From Bacillus manliponensis (GTDB lineage: Bacteria > Bacillota > Bacilli > Bacillales > Bacillaceae_G), in contig NZ_JOTN01000019.1 of the NCBI RefSeq assembly GCF_000712595.1, positions 1-64,000 of the forward strand: a DNA stretch of 64,000 bases. The letters are read 5' to 3'. The notes beneath the pieces are model-generated. The model had not been told where the DNA came from and did not search any database. It saw only the letters and a list, made by a program, of their open reading frames with translations. Shown here piece after piece: positions 43,191 to 52,154 of the stretch. Each line of letters opens with the position of its first letter. The first letter of the stretch is position 1. Both the position numbers and the translations under genes were made by a program.

Positions 43191-44945
43191 ATGGAACAAA
43201 CTGTTCAAGATAATTTAATAACAATCAACCATTGGTTAAAACTTGGTAATGTAGAGAGAGCAAAAGAAGAAGCGGAATGGATGATTGAAGAGGATCCTGA
43301 AGATGCTTCTGGTTATCTTTGTTTAGCGTATGTGTATTATTATGGTTTGCAAGAAGTAGAAGAAAGCATCAAATATTTAGAAGAAGCGTTACGACTAGAT
43401 CATAAAGAAGAGATGATTTTATTAATAGCATTAGAGATATTTGCTGAACAAAAAAATATGAAGAGAGTGCAAGAGTTAACGGAAATTGGGATGAAAAACT
43501 ATCCGGAAAATGCAAAGTTTCATGCTTACATGGGACAAGTCAATATTGTTGCAAAGAAGATTGTTGAGGCGCTTGCTTGTTATGAAAAAGCAATGGAGTT
43601 AGATCTGGAAAACGAAAAATATGTAGGGAGCTACGCAGTACTTTTATACTATCATTTCCCGAAACGAAAAGAAGAACGTTTAAGAGCTGAAAAGCGTGCG
43701 TTAGAACTAAATCCGGAAAATGTTGATAACCTTGTGAATTTTGCAGTTCTTGCAAAAGGGGATGGGAATTTTAAAAAAGCAAGAATGCTAGCGGAAGCGG
43801 CGATGAAATTGGAGCCAAATCGCAAAGAGGTAAAAACAATTTACAGCGACACAATTGCAACAAAACATAAATTTTGTGTGTTTATGGCTAGTGTTACACA
43901 TTTGTTACATCGTCCTTTTTTAAAGTTTTGTAAGTCTCTTAGGTTTCTGGGTGAAAAGTTTCCGAAGACAGGTTTAACATTTGTATTTTTCGTTTATATA
44001 ACTGGTTGGATTTTACCAATATATTTTACTGGTTGGTATGCCGGTAGTGTATATATCGCATTAGTTATTATGTACCTTATTTCTGGTGGGATTAAAAGTA
44101 AAATTTTAAAAGAAGTTGGTTTAGGTAGTGAATTGGATGATGCCTATAATAAGAGAAAGAATAGAATAAACCGTGAAATAGAAATATTAAATATGGAAAT
44201 TGAGATGAAGCGTAAAGAAAACTATACTGCGACTACTCCAAAGTTGCTAGAAGAAGGGTTAGAAACACAGTTAGAACAATTTTGGAGTTCGGGAGCGGTA
44301 TTTGAAAAAGATAGTATGGAAGAAGAAAATGCAAGCTCTCAGCAAAAACTCTCTGAAAAAGAGCATGAAGAAATAAAAGAATATTCTCGTATTAAATCAC
44401 CGGGTTATAATGGCTGGTACATTTTTATAGTGGCTATGTTGCTTGTCTCTATCGTTTATCGCAGTATCGGCTATTACCAACATACAAAAGAAGTGAATAA
44501 AAATGAAGGACCGAAAATAAGTGAGGAAGCGAAACAGGCAATTGTTGAACATAATTCAGAAGAGCTAGAAAAACAAATGAAAAAAACAGATGTTTATATA
44601 ATTGCGCTAACGCTTTCCTCTTTTAAAAAGAGTGATTTGAGTGAGGATTCTTTACGAGAAAGTGTAGAAGAAGGTTATATAGCGAATATTATAGAGAAGA
44701 GTGGCCAACCATCATTGGAAAGTTTGAAAAACTCTCGTATGACGAAAATATATGAAGAAAATAGTAAAACATATGTGTTGTTAAATAGTGATGATGGCAG
44801 TCGTTTTATTTTAGAAATGCTTTCAAATAAAATTAATCGCATTTACGGCGAAACATGGGACAATAGTGAAGGGGAAATACAGATATATTATGAGTTGTTA
44901 CAAAAACTGGAGACAAATGGTGTAAAACCAGATGTAAGAGAATAG
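43191..44945 (+). CDS. TPR-repeat membrane protein, second copy
   Basis: A 584-residue homologue of the protein at 40135. The first 60 residues are nearly identical, later parts diverge to clear but incomplete similarity. It keeps the TPR array, two to three membrane helices around 240-310, the helix near 400-425 (GWYIFIVAMLLVSIVYRSI) and the carboxyl domain ending IYGETWDNSEGEIQIYYELL. The same GGGGAGAGGG RBS precedes ATG 43191. Its own ATPase is deleted, so it either works with the first AAA+ protein or alone. Confidence 0.83.
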   Translation: MEQTVQDNLITINHWLKLGNVERAKEEAEWMIEEDPEDASGYLCLAYVYYYGLQEVEESIKYLEEALRLDHKEEMILLIALEIFAEQKNMKRVQELTEIGMKNYPENAKFHAYMGQVNIVAKKIVEALACYEKAMELDLENEKYVGSYAVLLYYHFPKRKEERLRAEKRALELNPENVDNLVNFAVLAKGDGNFKKARMLAEAAMKLEPNRKEVKTIYSDTIATKHKFCVFMASVTHLLHRPFLKFCKSLRFLGEKFPKTGLTFVFFVYITGWILPIYFTGWYAGSVYIALVIMYLISGGIKSKILKEVGLGSELDDAYNKRKNRINREIEILNMEIEMKRKENYTATTPKLLEEGLETQLEQFWSSGAVFEKDSMEEENASSQQKLSEKEHEEIKEYSRIKSPGYNGWYIFIVAMLLVSIVYRSIGYYQHTKEVNKNEGPKISEEAKQAIVEHNSEELEKQMKKTDVYIIALTLSSFKKSDLSEDSLRESVEEGYIANIIEKSGQPSLESLKNSRMTKIYEENSKTYVLLNSDDGSRFILEMLSNKINRIYGETWDNSEGEIQIYYELLQKLETNGVKPDVRE

Positions 44946-45255
44946 TGTCAGTTATAAGAAGCATAGAAAGAATTTATTCTATGCTTCTTGTAATTTAGAA
45001 GTCAAAATTTATATTATGAATAAGTCAAATTTGCTACAAGATGTCCTAATTCATAACCAATCTTTACTACGATAGCCCCCAATGTAATGTATATTTGATA
45101 AATGATGGGTGTTCTTTTAATAGTTTGTTTAAATTTCCTATAGTTAACCTCCAATGGAAACCACGTAAATTCATTGCATTATAATATAATGAATTTATGT
45201 GGTTTTGAAATGTTTTTACATTTCGTTGTATCAGTAACTGAATAGGAGGGTGAAT
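44946..45255. terminator. Gap with two hairpins
   Basis: A terminator lies at 44956-44989 (AAGAAGCATAGAA and its complement, 13 pairs). A second, longer hairpin, 45158-45175 with 45188-45205 (18 positions, one wobble), ends in a T-run. No gene is seen between them. Confidence 0.75.
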
Positions 45256-46316
45256 ATGCAGGAGAAAAGGAAACCATTCTATATATTAGGGATGGTGTTC
45301 ATCATGTTATTTTCTTTTTGCTTTCAAGCATCTGCAAGTGTACATACTGTAAAAGATGATAAAATTAAGGCAGGAAATGTAACAGTATGGGAAGTAATAT
45401 TGAAAAAGTACTACAAGATGTAGAAAGGTTGAACTTAAATACAGTAAACGTTCCAATCCAAGTAGATATTCCTAACGTGTATTCATCAAATATGATGATT
45501 AATGAGAAGCAAAAGCAAGAAGCAATTGTATTAATTGAAGAATTAGTAAAGCATAACATTCAAGTCATTGTCGAGCCATTTCCGTTTATTCAAAATGGAA
45601 ATGTTGGAGAGACAGAATGGAATCCTAGCAATATTAATGATTTTTTCTGGAAGTGGAAAACAATTGTATTACAAAACATTTTTGATGACATTACAAGTCA
45701 ATATGATATATATGGGCTGAAAATTGCTTCTAACTTTGTTCATATGGAGTATGCAGAAGGGTATTGGAACGATACGATTGATTTTGTGAGAGCACATTAT
45801 AATGGGGAAATTTTATACCAAATGAACTGGTGGCTTACGACGACGTGGGATCCATCATATGAGCTCGCTTTTGCAAAAAAGATTAGTCGGCCGTATTTGA
45901 AAAAAGTTGATATTGTTAGTATTGATAGTTGGTTTGAACTTTCTGATCAAAAAGCACCTACGTATAAAGATATTACACAGGCTTTATATGGAACGACTGT
46001 ATATAATCGTGGTCAAAATGTGGTGGAGCAACTAGAACAATTACATAAAGTAACTGGAAAGCCTATTTACTTTGGTGGTTTTAATGTTCCAGCGAAAGAA
46101 TATGGTTTACAAAACCCATGGAATCCAGATGTTTCAAATGTATTTTCTTCGTCTGTGCAACAGGATGGTTGGCGTGCATATCGTGATATATTAGAACCAA
46201 AACCTTATTTTAAAGGATTTTCAGTTTGGTTTATTGGTTCTTACGATGACAATCATGCGTATCACATTCATAGTAAAGAAACGGAGAACGTTATATATAA
46301 TTGGTATGAAAAATAA
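45256..46316 (+). pseudogene. Secreted glycosidase-like gene (GH113-like), frameshifted
   Basis: ATG 45256 follows AGGAGGGTGA and encodes a signal peptide, MQEKRKPFYILGMVFIMLFS followed by FCFQASA, then SVHTVKDDKIKAGNVTVW. Near 45388 the frame changes to SNIEKVLQDVERLNLNTVNV and continues to 46316 as a TIM-barrel-like protein (QMNWWLTTTWDPSY, IVSIDSWFELSDQ, KPIYFGGFNVPAKEYG, FSVWFIGSYDDNHA), similar in pattern to GH113-type mannanases. The break costs export of the catalytic part. About 345 residues would be made if repaired. Confidence 0.75.
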
Positions 46317-46406
46317 ATTTCATAAAGAAACGTGCAAGTTTCCGAATTCACTACATATATTTATAGCGAAAGGCCTTTCACCATTTTTCACCTAGGGGGA
46401 GTCAGC

Positions 46407-46598
46407 ATGAAATTTTTATCTTATCTGACAGCAATTTTGGTGATTTTGGGCGGATTAAACTGGTTAGGTGTTGCGCTGGATTTTAATTTTGTAGAGGAAC
46501 TGTTTGGTTCTGTACCAGCTCTTGTTGACACAGTTTACTGGCTTGTAGGGCTTTCGGCATTGTATCAAATTTATGATCGCTTTTTAGCAAATAACTAG
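46407..46598 (+). CDS. DUF378 membrane protein (YuzA-like)
   Basis: The 63-residue protein has two membrane helices, FLSYLTAILVILGGLNWLGV and LVDTVYWLVGLSALYQIYD, and the G-G-L-N-W-L signature of DUF378, a family of small membrane proteins including B. subtilis YuzA. Function is unknown. ATG 46407 is preferred to the frame start at 46332 because AGGGGGAG lies nearby. Confidence 0.88.
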   Translation: MKFLSYLTAILVILGGLNWLGVALDFNFVEELFGSVPALVDTVYWLVGLSALYQIYDRFLANN

Positions 46599-46619
46599 CA
46601 ATTATATTATTTATACTTA

Positions 46620-46652
46620 GGGAGGCTGCTTAAGGGGAGGCGGTCTCTTTTT
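46620..46652 (+). terminator. Intrinsic terminator after the DUF378 gene
   Basis: GAGGCTGC pairs with GGCGGTCTC (two wobble pairs) and is followed by six Ts. Confidence 0.75.
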
Positions 46653-46712
46653 TGTATTTTTAACAGTTGTAAACGATTCCACGACGTTTTAATGCTAGGT
46701 GGGAAAAAGAAA

Positions 46713-46741
46713 TTGACCGGTATTTTTATATAGGTTATAAT
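46713..46741 (+). promoter_or_regulatory. Sigma-A promoter of the ser operon
   Basis: TTGACC at 46713-46718 and TATAAT at 46736-46741 with a 17-base spacer, 52 bases upstream of serC. Confidence 0.85.
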
Positions 46742-46792
46742 TCAGAAAGTTCAAAAAATTAAACGATTTAAATTTGAGGGAGGTATCATGTT

Positions 46793-47875
46793 ATGGAAAG
46801 AGTATATAATTTTTCAGCTGGACCATCTATGCTCCCTTTACCGGTATTAGAAAAGGTGCAGACGGAATTATTAAACTATAGTGGCACAGGGATGTCGATT
46901 ATGGAGATGAGCCACCGGGGACCAGCTTTTCAACAAGTGATGGATGAAGCAACATCTTTGTTACGGGAGTTAATGAACATACCTGAAAATTATGAAGTGT
47001 TATTTTTGCAGGGCGGGGCGTCACTTCAGTTTTCTATGATTCCACTTAACTTATTACATCGTTTTAAGAAAGCGAGTTACGTACATACAGGTTCATGGTC
47101 AAAAAAGGCAATGCAAGAAGCGAAAAAAATAGGCAATGTTCATCTGCTAGCATCTTCAGAAGAAAATCGTTTTACAACGATTCCATCTATTCATCAATCT
47201 ACTATTCCTACCGAGGTCGATTACGTACATATTACAACAAATAATACCATTGAAGGCACACGCTATAAAGAGATTCCCCTTACAGGAGAAATCCCACTCG
47301 TTGCCGATATGTCTTCAAACATTTTATCAGAAGAGTACGATATTACGAGATTTGGCTTGATTTACGCTGGTGCTCAAAAAAATTTAGGGCCAGCAGGGCT
47401 TACCGTTGTCATCATTCGAAAAGATTTAATTGGTCATGCAGATGCATCTTGTCCAGCGATGCTAAATTATGAAACGTATAGTAAGCATGGCTCTTTATAT
47501 AATACGCCGCCATCTTTTAGCATTTACGTTACGAAACTCGTATTAGAGTGGCTAAAGGAGCAAGGTGGTGTACGTATAATGGAAGAGAAAAATCGTGAAA
47601 AAGCAGCATTACTATACAATTTTTTAGATGAGTCAAAGTTTTTCTCATCACCTGTACATCATGCTTACCGCTCTCTTATGAATATCCCATTTACAGCACC
47701 ATCGGACGATTTAAATCAAACATTTATTCAAGAGGCGAAAGCACTTGGATTAGAAACATTAAAGGGACATCGTTCTGTTGGTGGAATGCGAGCTAGCATT
47801 TATAACGCAATGCCAATTGAAGGCGTGAAAAAGCTTGTTGACTTTATGAAAGCATTTGAAATGAAGAATAAATAA
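46793..47875 (+). CDS. serC: Phosphoserine aminotransferase
   Basis: SerC converts 3-phosphohydroxypyruvate and glutamate to O-phosphoserine and 2-oxoglutarate with pyridoxal phosphate. The sequence has the NFSAGPSMLP start, the MSHRG motif, LQGGAS near 74-79 and the PLP-binding lysine K196 in YAGAQKNLGPAG. Length (360) is standard. ATG 46793 follows GGGAGG. It is the first gene of an operon with serA and a DUF1015 gene; the gap to serA is 12 bases. Confidence 0.97.
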   Translation: MERVYNFSAGPSMLPLPVLEKVQTELLNYSGTGMSIMEMSHRGPAFQQVMDEATSLLRELMNIPENYEVLFLQGGASLQFSMIPLNLLHRFKKASYVHTGSWSKKAMQEAKKIGNVHLLASSEENRFTTIPSIHQSTIPTEVDYVHITTNNTIEGTRYKEIPLTGEIPLVADMSSNILSEEYDITRFGLIYAGAQKNLGPAGLTVVIIRKDLIGHADASCPAMLNYETYSKHGSLYNTPPSFSIYVTKLVLEWLKEQGGVRIMEEKNREKAALLYNFLDESKFFSSPVHHAYRSLMNIPFTAPSDDLNQTFIQEAKALGLETLKGHRSVGGMRASIYNAMPIEGVKKLVDFMKAFEMKNK

Positions 47876-47887
47876 GGGGATGAAGCA

Positions 47888-49060
47888 ATGTTTCATATTC
47901 AAACGTTCAATCAAATTGCAGAAAAAGGATTGGCTACATTTTCTACGGAAAATTATAAAGTTGGGGCAAATATTGAATTACCGGATGGTATTTTGTTAAG
48001 AAGTTATTCTTTACATGAAGAAGAGCTTTCATATAATTTACAAGCGATTGCAAGAGCGGGTGCAGGAGTAAATAATATCCCTGTTGAGCGTTGTACGGAA
48101 AAAGGGATTGTTGTTTTTAATACACCAGGAGCAAATGCAAATGCGGTAAAGGAGTTAATACTTGCTAGCTTAATTATGTCATCTCGTAATTTAATTGACG
48201 GGATTGTATGGACGAAAGGGTTAGAAGGAGAAGGGGTACCAAAGCTTGTTGAAGCGGGAAAAAAGCAATACGTTGGATCTGAAATTGCGGGGAAACGATT
48301 AGGAATTATCGGTCTTGGGGCAATTGGTGCTCTCGTTGCAAATGATGCATTGTCACTCGATATGGAAGTAATCGGTTATGATCCATATGTTTCAGTGGAA
48401 ACAGCGTGGCGCTTATCAAGACAAGTTCAGCGTGCTTTTAATATAGAAGAAATTTTTGCGACATGTGATTATATTACGTTGCATCTGCCTCTTCTTGAAC
48501 AAACGAAGGGTATCGTAAGTAAAGAGGCATTTGGAATGATGAAAAAAGGAGTTCGTCTATTAAACTTCTCACGTGGAGAACTTGTAGATGAAGCTGCATT
48601 AGAAGAAGCTTTAGAGGTAGGGACAGTTCGTCACTATATTACGGACTTCCCAAATGAGCGTGTGTTACAAATGAAAAATGTTATTGCAACGCCGCATCTT
48701 GGCGCATCAACAGCTGAGTCAGAAGAAAACTGTGCTGTTATGGCAGCGCGTCAGCTTAAAAACTTTTTAGAAACAGGTAATATACGAAACTCCGTCAACT
48801 ATCCAAATGTTGAACTTCCTTATATCGGGAAGAAACGAATTACAATTGCTCATCAAAATGTCCCAAACATGGTAGGACAAATTACTGCGTGTTTAGCGGA
48901 GCATAGTATTAACATTGCGGATATGATTAACCGAAGTAAGGGCTCTTTTGCTTATACAATGATTGATATTGATAATGGCATTGATGATATAATTAAAGAG
49001 AATGTATTAGATAATATTAAGAAGATTACAGGTGTTGTAGCCGTTAGAATGATTGTATAA
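47888..49060 (+). CDS. serA: D-3-phosphoglycerate dehydrogenase, short form
   Basis: SerA oxidises 3-phosphoglycerate to 3-phosphohydroxypyruvate with NAD, the step before SerC. Visible are the substrate segment RAGAGVNNIP, the Rossmann GLGAIGALVA near 143-153, the NFSRGELVDE arginine region and the catalytic histidine in ATPHLGAST. A carboxyl ACT-like domain (ITIAHQNVPNMVGQI...) remains, but the long intervening domain of B. subtilis SerA is absent; 390 residues is the short type. GGGGATGAAG precedes ATG 47888. Confidence 0.95.
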   Translation: MFHIQTFNQIAEKGLATFSTENYKVGANIELPDGILLRSYSLHEEELSYNLQAIARAGAGVNNIPVERCTEKGIVVFNTPGANANAVKELILASLIMSSRNLIDGIVWTKGLEGEGVPKLVEAGKKQYVGSEIAGKRLGIIGLGAIGALVANDALSLDMEVIGYDPYVSVETAWRLSRQVQRAFNIEEIFATCDYITLHLPLLEQTKGIVSKEAFGMMKKGVRLLNFSRGELVDEAALEEALEVGTVRHYITDFPNERVLQMKNVIATPHLGASTAESEENCAVMAARQLKNFLETGNIRNSVNYPNVELPYIGKKRITIAHQNVPNMVGQITACLAEHSINIADMINRSKGSFAYTMIDIDNGIDDIIKENVLDNIKKITGVVAVRMIV

Positions 49061-49074
49061 AGGGGAGAGAGCTT

Positions 49075-50322
49075 ATGGTAATAATTCGTCCATTTCGAGC
49101 AATTCGTCCTGCAGTAGAGAAAGCAAAGGAAGTTGCAGCCTTGCCGTATGATGTATTAAATAGTGAAGAGGCACGGGAAGTTGTAAAAGGGAATCCATAC
49201 TCTTTTTTACATGTTGATAAAGCGGAAATCGATTTAGATCCAGCGCTATCACCATACGATGACCTTGTTTATGAAAAAGCAAATGAAAATTTACAACAGA
49301 TGATAAAAGATGGCATTTTTATACAAGAAGAAAAGTCCTGTTTTTATATTTATAAATTAACGATGAACGGAAAGTCACAGTCTGGTCTTGTCGTTTGCAC
49401 ATCGATTGATGAGTATGAAAATGATACGATTAAAAAGCATGAACGAACAAGATATGAAAAGGAAAAAGATCGTATTCGCCATGTTGATGCATGTAATGCA
49501 AATACAGGTCCAATTTTTTCAACATATCGTACAAAACAGGAAGTATCTGCGCTTGTAGCACGTTGGCAAGCAGAACATGCACCAATTTATGAATTTACTG
49601 CGGATGATGGAATTGAGCATGTTGCTTGGAAAGTGGATGATGAAGAAACAGTGCATACATTTATTGAGATGTTTCAACATGTTCCCACTATATATATTGC
49701 GGACGGACATCATCGCTCAGCCTCAGCGGTAAAGGTAGGTTTGATGAGGCGTGAGCAATATCCAAACTACACAGGAGAAGAAGAATTTAATTACTTCTTA
49801 TCTGTTTTATTTCCGCAAGATGAGTTGGCCATTTTAGATTATAATCGTGTAATTACAACTTTAAATGGGTTAACAGAGGAACAGTTTTTACAAAAGCTTG
49901 ACCAATCTTTTTATGTAGAAAGAGCAGAGGTTTCACCATACAAACCAACAGAACGCTGCACATTTGGGATGTACTTGAATGATAAATGGTACACCTTGAA
50001 AATAAAGGAAAACTTAGTTGATATGAATGATGTTGTAAAGCGATTAGATATTTCTATTTTACAAGACTATGTATTTAGCCCTGTTTTACAAATCCATGAT
50101 CAACGTTCTGATGATCGTATTGACTTTATCGGTGGTATCCGTGGCTTACAAGAATTAGAACGCCTTGTTGATAGTGATCAATTTCAAGTAGCTTTTGCAA
50201 TATATCCAACGTCTATGGAAGATTTGTTAGCGATTGCGGATGCAGGAGAAGTAATGCCGCCCAAATCAACATGGTTTGAACCGAAGTTAAGAAGTGGATT
50301 GTTTATTCATTTATTACAGTAG
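49075..50322 (+). CDS. DUF1015 family protein
   Basis: The 415-residue cytoplasmic protein opens with IIRPFRAIRPAVEKAKEVAALPYDVLN, the conserved start of DUF1015, and has IYIADGHHRSASA near 210 with paired histidines suggesting a metal or nucleotide site. DUF1015 proteins are predicted kinases, often next to serC-serA, and a serine kinase function has been shown for related SerK in archaea; here that is inference. GGGGAGAG precedes ATG 49075, 12 bases after serA. Confidence 0.93.
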   Translation: MVIIRPFRAIRPAVEKAKEVAALPYDVLNSEEAREVVKGNPYSFLHVDKAEIDLDPALSPYDDLVYEKANENLQQMIKDGIFIQEEKSCFYIYKLTMNGKSQSGLVVCTSIDEYENDTIKKHERTRYEKEKDRIRHVDACNANTGPIFSTYRTKQEVSALVARWQAEHAPIYEFTADDGIEHVAWKVDDEETVHTFIEMFQHVPTIYIADGHHRSASAVKVGLMRREQYPNYTGEEEFNYFLSVLFPQDELAILDYNRVITTLNGLTEEQFLQKLDQSFYVERAEVSPYKPTERCTFGMYLNDKWYTLKIKENLVDMNDVVKRLDISILQDYVFSPVLQIHDQRSDDRIDFIGGIRGLQELERLVDSDQFQVAFAIYPTSMEDLLAIADAGEVMPPKSTWFEPKLRSGLFIHLLQ

Positions 50323-50327
50323 AAGGT

Positions 50328-50380
50328 AAGACAACTTTCCTATATTACTAAAATGTAATGATAGGAAAGTTGTCTTTTTT
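50328..50380 (+). terminator. Terminator of the ser operon
   Basis: AAGACAACTTTCCTAT and its complement form a 16-pair stem with an inner ATTAC/GTAAT pairing and a T-run. Confidence 0.93.
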
Positions 50381-50596
50381 ACTGTATAAAATGTAGCTAT
50401 ACAATCTCTTATTAGGTTAGTGGTCGGTAATTTTAAACGCTTTGTCGAGCTTTTTATGATAGTAGTTGAATCCTTGTACGCTAAATGGTATTAAAGAATC
50501 CTCATACTTTGTAGGAAGAACTACATCTTAGATGCTACGAGGAAGGAAGTGTTTGGTGATAAAGCGTATATGTTCAATACGGGCAGTTTTCTTGTA

Positions 50597-51016
50597 TTAT
50601 CGCTTCATTTCCAGTGATTTTAACAATTTTGCTACATCGTCACGAAGTTTTTTCGCTTCTTCCAAATTAAATTCTGTAAATTTGTCATGTAAAGCTAATC
50701 TAATACGATTAGCTCTCATAAAAATGAGATTATATTGAACTTTTGTTTGATTCATTCCACCGAAAATCTCCTGCATTCTTTGTAAATCGTTTTTAATTTC
50801 GTGACTCAGTATATTTTTTATTTTTTGTTCTTCATTAACGTCACCGAAAATTCTTTGCATTCCTTCATATGTTACAAGAATTGTTTCTCCACTTTTCTTT
50901 GCTTCGTTCTCTTTAAATTCCTCTCTGTCAAAGTACTCTATCACTGTTTTAAACGATACTCCCCATATTTCTGAGGCTTCCTGTATTGTGTAGACATACT
51001 TTAATGTGTCTTTCAA
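50597..51016 (-). CDS. Helix-turn-helix protein, about 139 aa
   Basis: TTG 51016 is the likely start, with GGGAGGG before it on the minus strand; the frame runs further to 51049 but upstream of the RBS. After KDTLKYVYTIQEASEIWGVS comes a helix-turn-helix (VKTVIEYFDREEF-like, in the form FKTVIEYFDREEFK), typical of excisionase-like or HTH_17 folds. The second half is a helical bundle with NDLQRMQEIFGGMNQTKVQY. It is probably a DNA-binding regulator of unknown target. Confidence 0.6.
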   Translation of the reverse strand: MKDTLKYVYTIQEASEIWGVSFKTVIEYFDREEFKENEAKKSGETILVTYEGMQRIFGDVNEEQKIKNILSHEIKNDLQRMQEIFGGMNQTKVQYNLIFMRANRIRLALHDKFTEFNLEEAKKLRDDVAKLLKSLEMKR

Positions 51017-51481
51017 AAATAACCCTCCCTTGCATTTCTTTGAATACATCTTATGAAACAGAAATACATTGTGTATACAGAAAAAAACGAATTATGATAA
51101 AGGAGTATATTATTTTTTACATGTGTTTTAATGCTCTTTTAAAAACGGAATAGTAATGAAATATGAAAGAAATGTAGTATTTATGATTCATTTTTATCAA
51201 TTTAGCCAAGAATACTCCTTCCTCGAGGAACGTGAAGGGCATAGCCCAGTGAGCAGGTGGGAGCTGAATTGGCTTCGGAAAAGGGGTGGCTTAGCCACTT
51301 ATCGCGTGGATTAATGGCTTGAAAATTTTATCCCGTATTTCAGAAAATAGAAATTAGAAAGGGTATATAATCTTTGTAGAGAAAGTATGATTTGAGAACA
51401 GTGCTTTCTATTTTTGTTGCAAAATGTAGTTTTCTTTTTTAATGTAGAAGGGAATAAAGAAGTAAGAAAGGAACACACATT
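51017..51481. other. Gap with a structured repeat-like element (51204-51272)
   Basis: GCCAAGAATACTCCTTCCTC through GGTGGGAGCTGAATTGGC forms outer arms (GCCAA with TTGGC) and inner pairings such as AGGGCAT-AGCCC. A GTGGCTTAGCCAC hairpin follows near 51287. TTTATCCCG near 51328 recalls the left end of bcr1. The remainder up to hssR shows a promoter-like region but no gene. Confidence 0.4.
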
Positions 51482-52153
51482 ATGATACATATTTTAGTAG
51501 CAGATGATGACCGTCACGTTCGTGAATTGTTGCATCATCATTTACAAAAAGAAGGGTATGTCGCATTGGAAGCTGCGGATGGAAAAGAAGCGCAAGCAGT
51601 ATTAGAGAAGGAAAATATTCAGCTTGCGATTGTTGATATTATGATGCCTCATGTTGATGGATATACATTATGTGAAGAGATTAGAAAATATTATGATATT
51701 CCTGTTATTTTATTAACGGCAAAAAATCAGCTTATTGATAAAGAAAAAGGTTTCTTATCAGGAACAGACGATTATATTGTTAAACCGTTCGAACCAGCAG
51801 AAGTGCTCTTTCGAATGAAGGCGTTGCTTCGTCGTTATGAGAAGGTTAATGCAAATATCATCCAAGTAGGCGATACAACAATTGATCGGAAAAGTTTTGA
51901 AGTGAAATGCAAAAATCAGACAATATTATTACCATTAAAAGAATTTGAGTTATTATCACAACTTGCTAGTTATCCTGGAAGAATATTTTCGCGTGAAGAG
52001 TTAATTGAACTCATTTGGGGAATTGATTTTACCGGAGATGAAAGAACGGTGGATGTACATATTAAGAGGCTTCGTGATCGATTTTCAAAACGAACGGACG
52101 ATTTTCAAATAAAAACGGTGCGCGGCATGGGTTATAAATTGGAGTTGAAATAA
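51482..52153 (+). CDS. hssR: Heme-response regulator HssR
   Basis: An OmpR-type response regulator of 223 residues: receiver domain 1-120 with phosphoacceptor D52 (VDIMMPHVDG), the ILLTAKNQL and KPFEPAEVL switch residues, and a winged-helix output domain (RTVDVHIKRLRDRF...IKTVRGMGYKLE). The close match to HssR of staphylococci and B. anthracis, the following HssS gene and the HssR box before hrtB identify it. It activates the heme efflux genes hrtBA when phosphorylated. AAAGGAA precedes ATG 51482. Confidence 0.9.
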   Translation: MIHILVADDDRHVRELLHHHLQKEGYVALEAADGKEAQAVLEKENIQLAIVDIMMPHVDGYTLCEEIRKYYDIPVILLTAKNQLIDKEKGFLSGTDDYIVKPFEPAEVLFRMKALLRRYEKVNANIIQVGDTTIDRKSFEVKCKNQTILLPLKEFELLSQLASYPGRIFSREELIELIWGIDFTGDERTVDVHIKRLRDRFSKRTDDFQIKTVRGMGYKLELK

Positions 52154-52154
52154 T

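Noticed and set aside
46713-46720. TTGACCGG before serC as a further operator of the ArsR-type regulator
   Set aside because: It coincides with a perfectly spaced -35 element and has no second arm.
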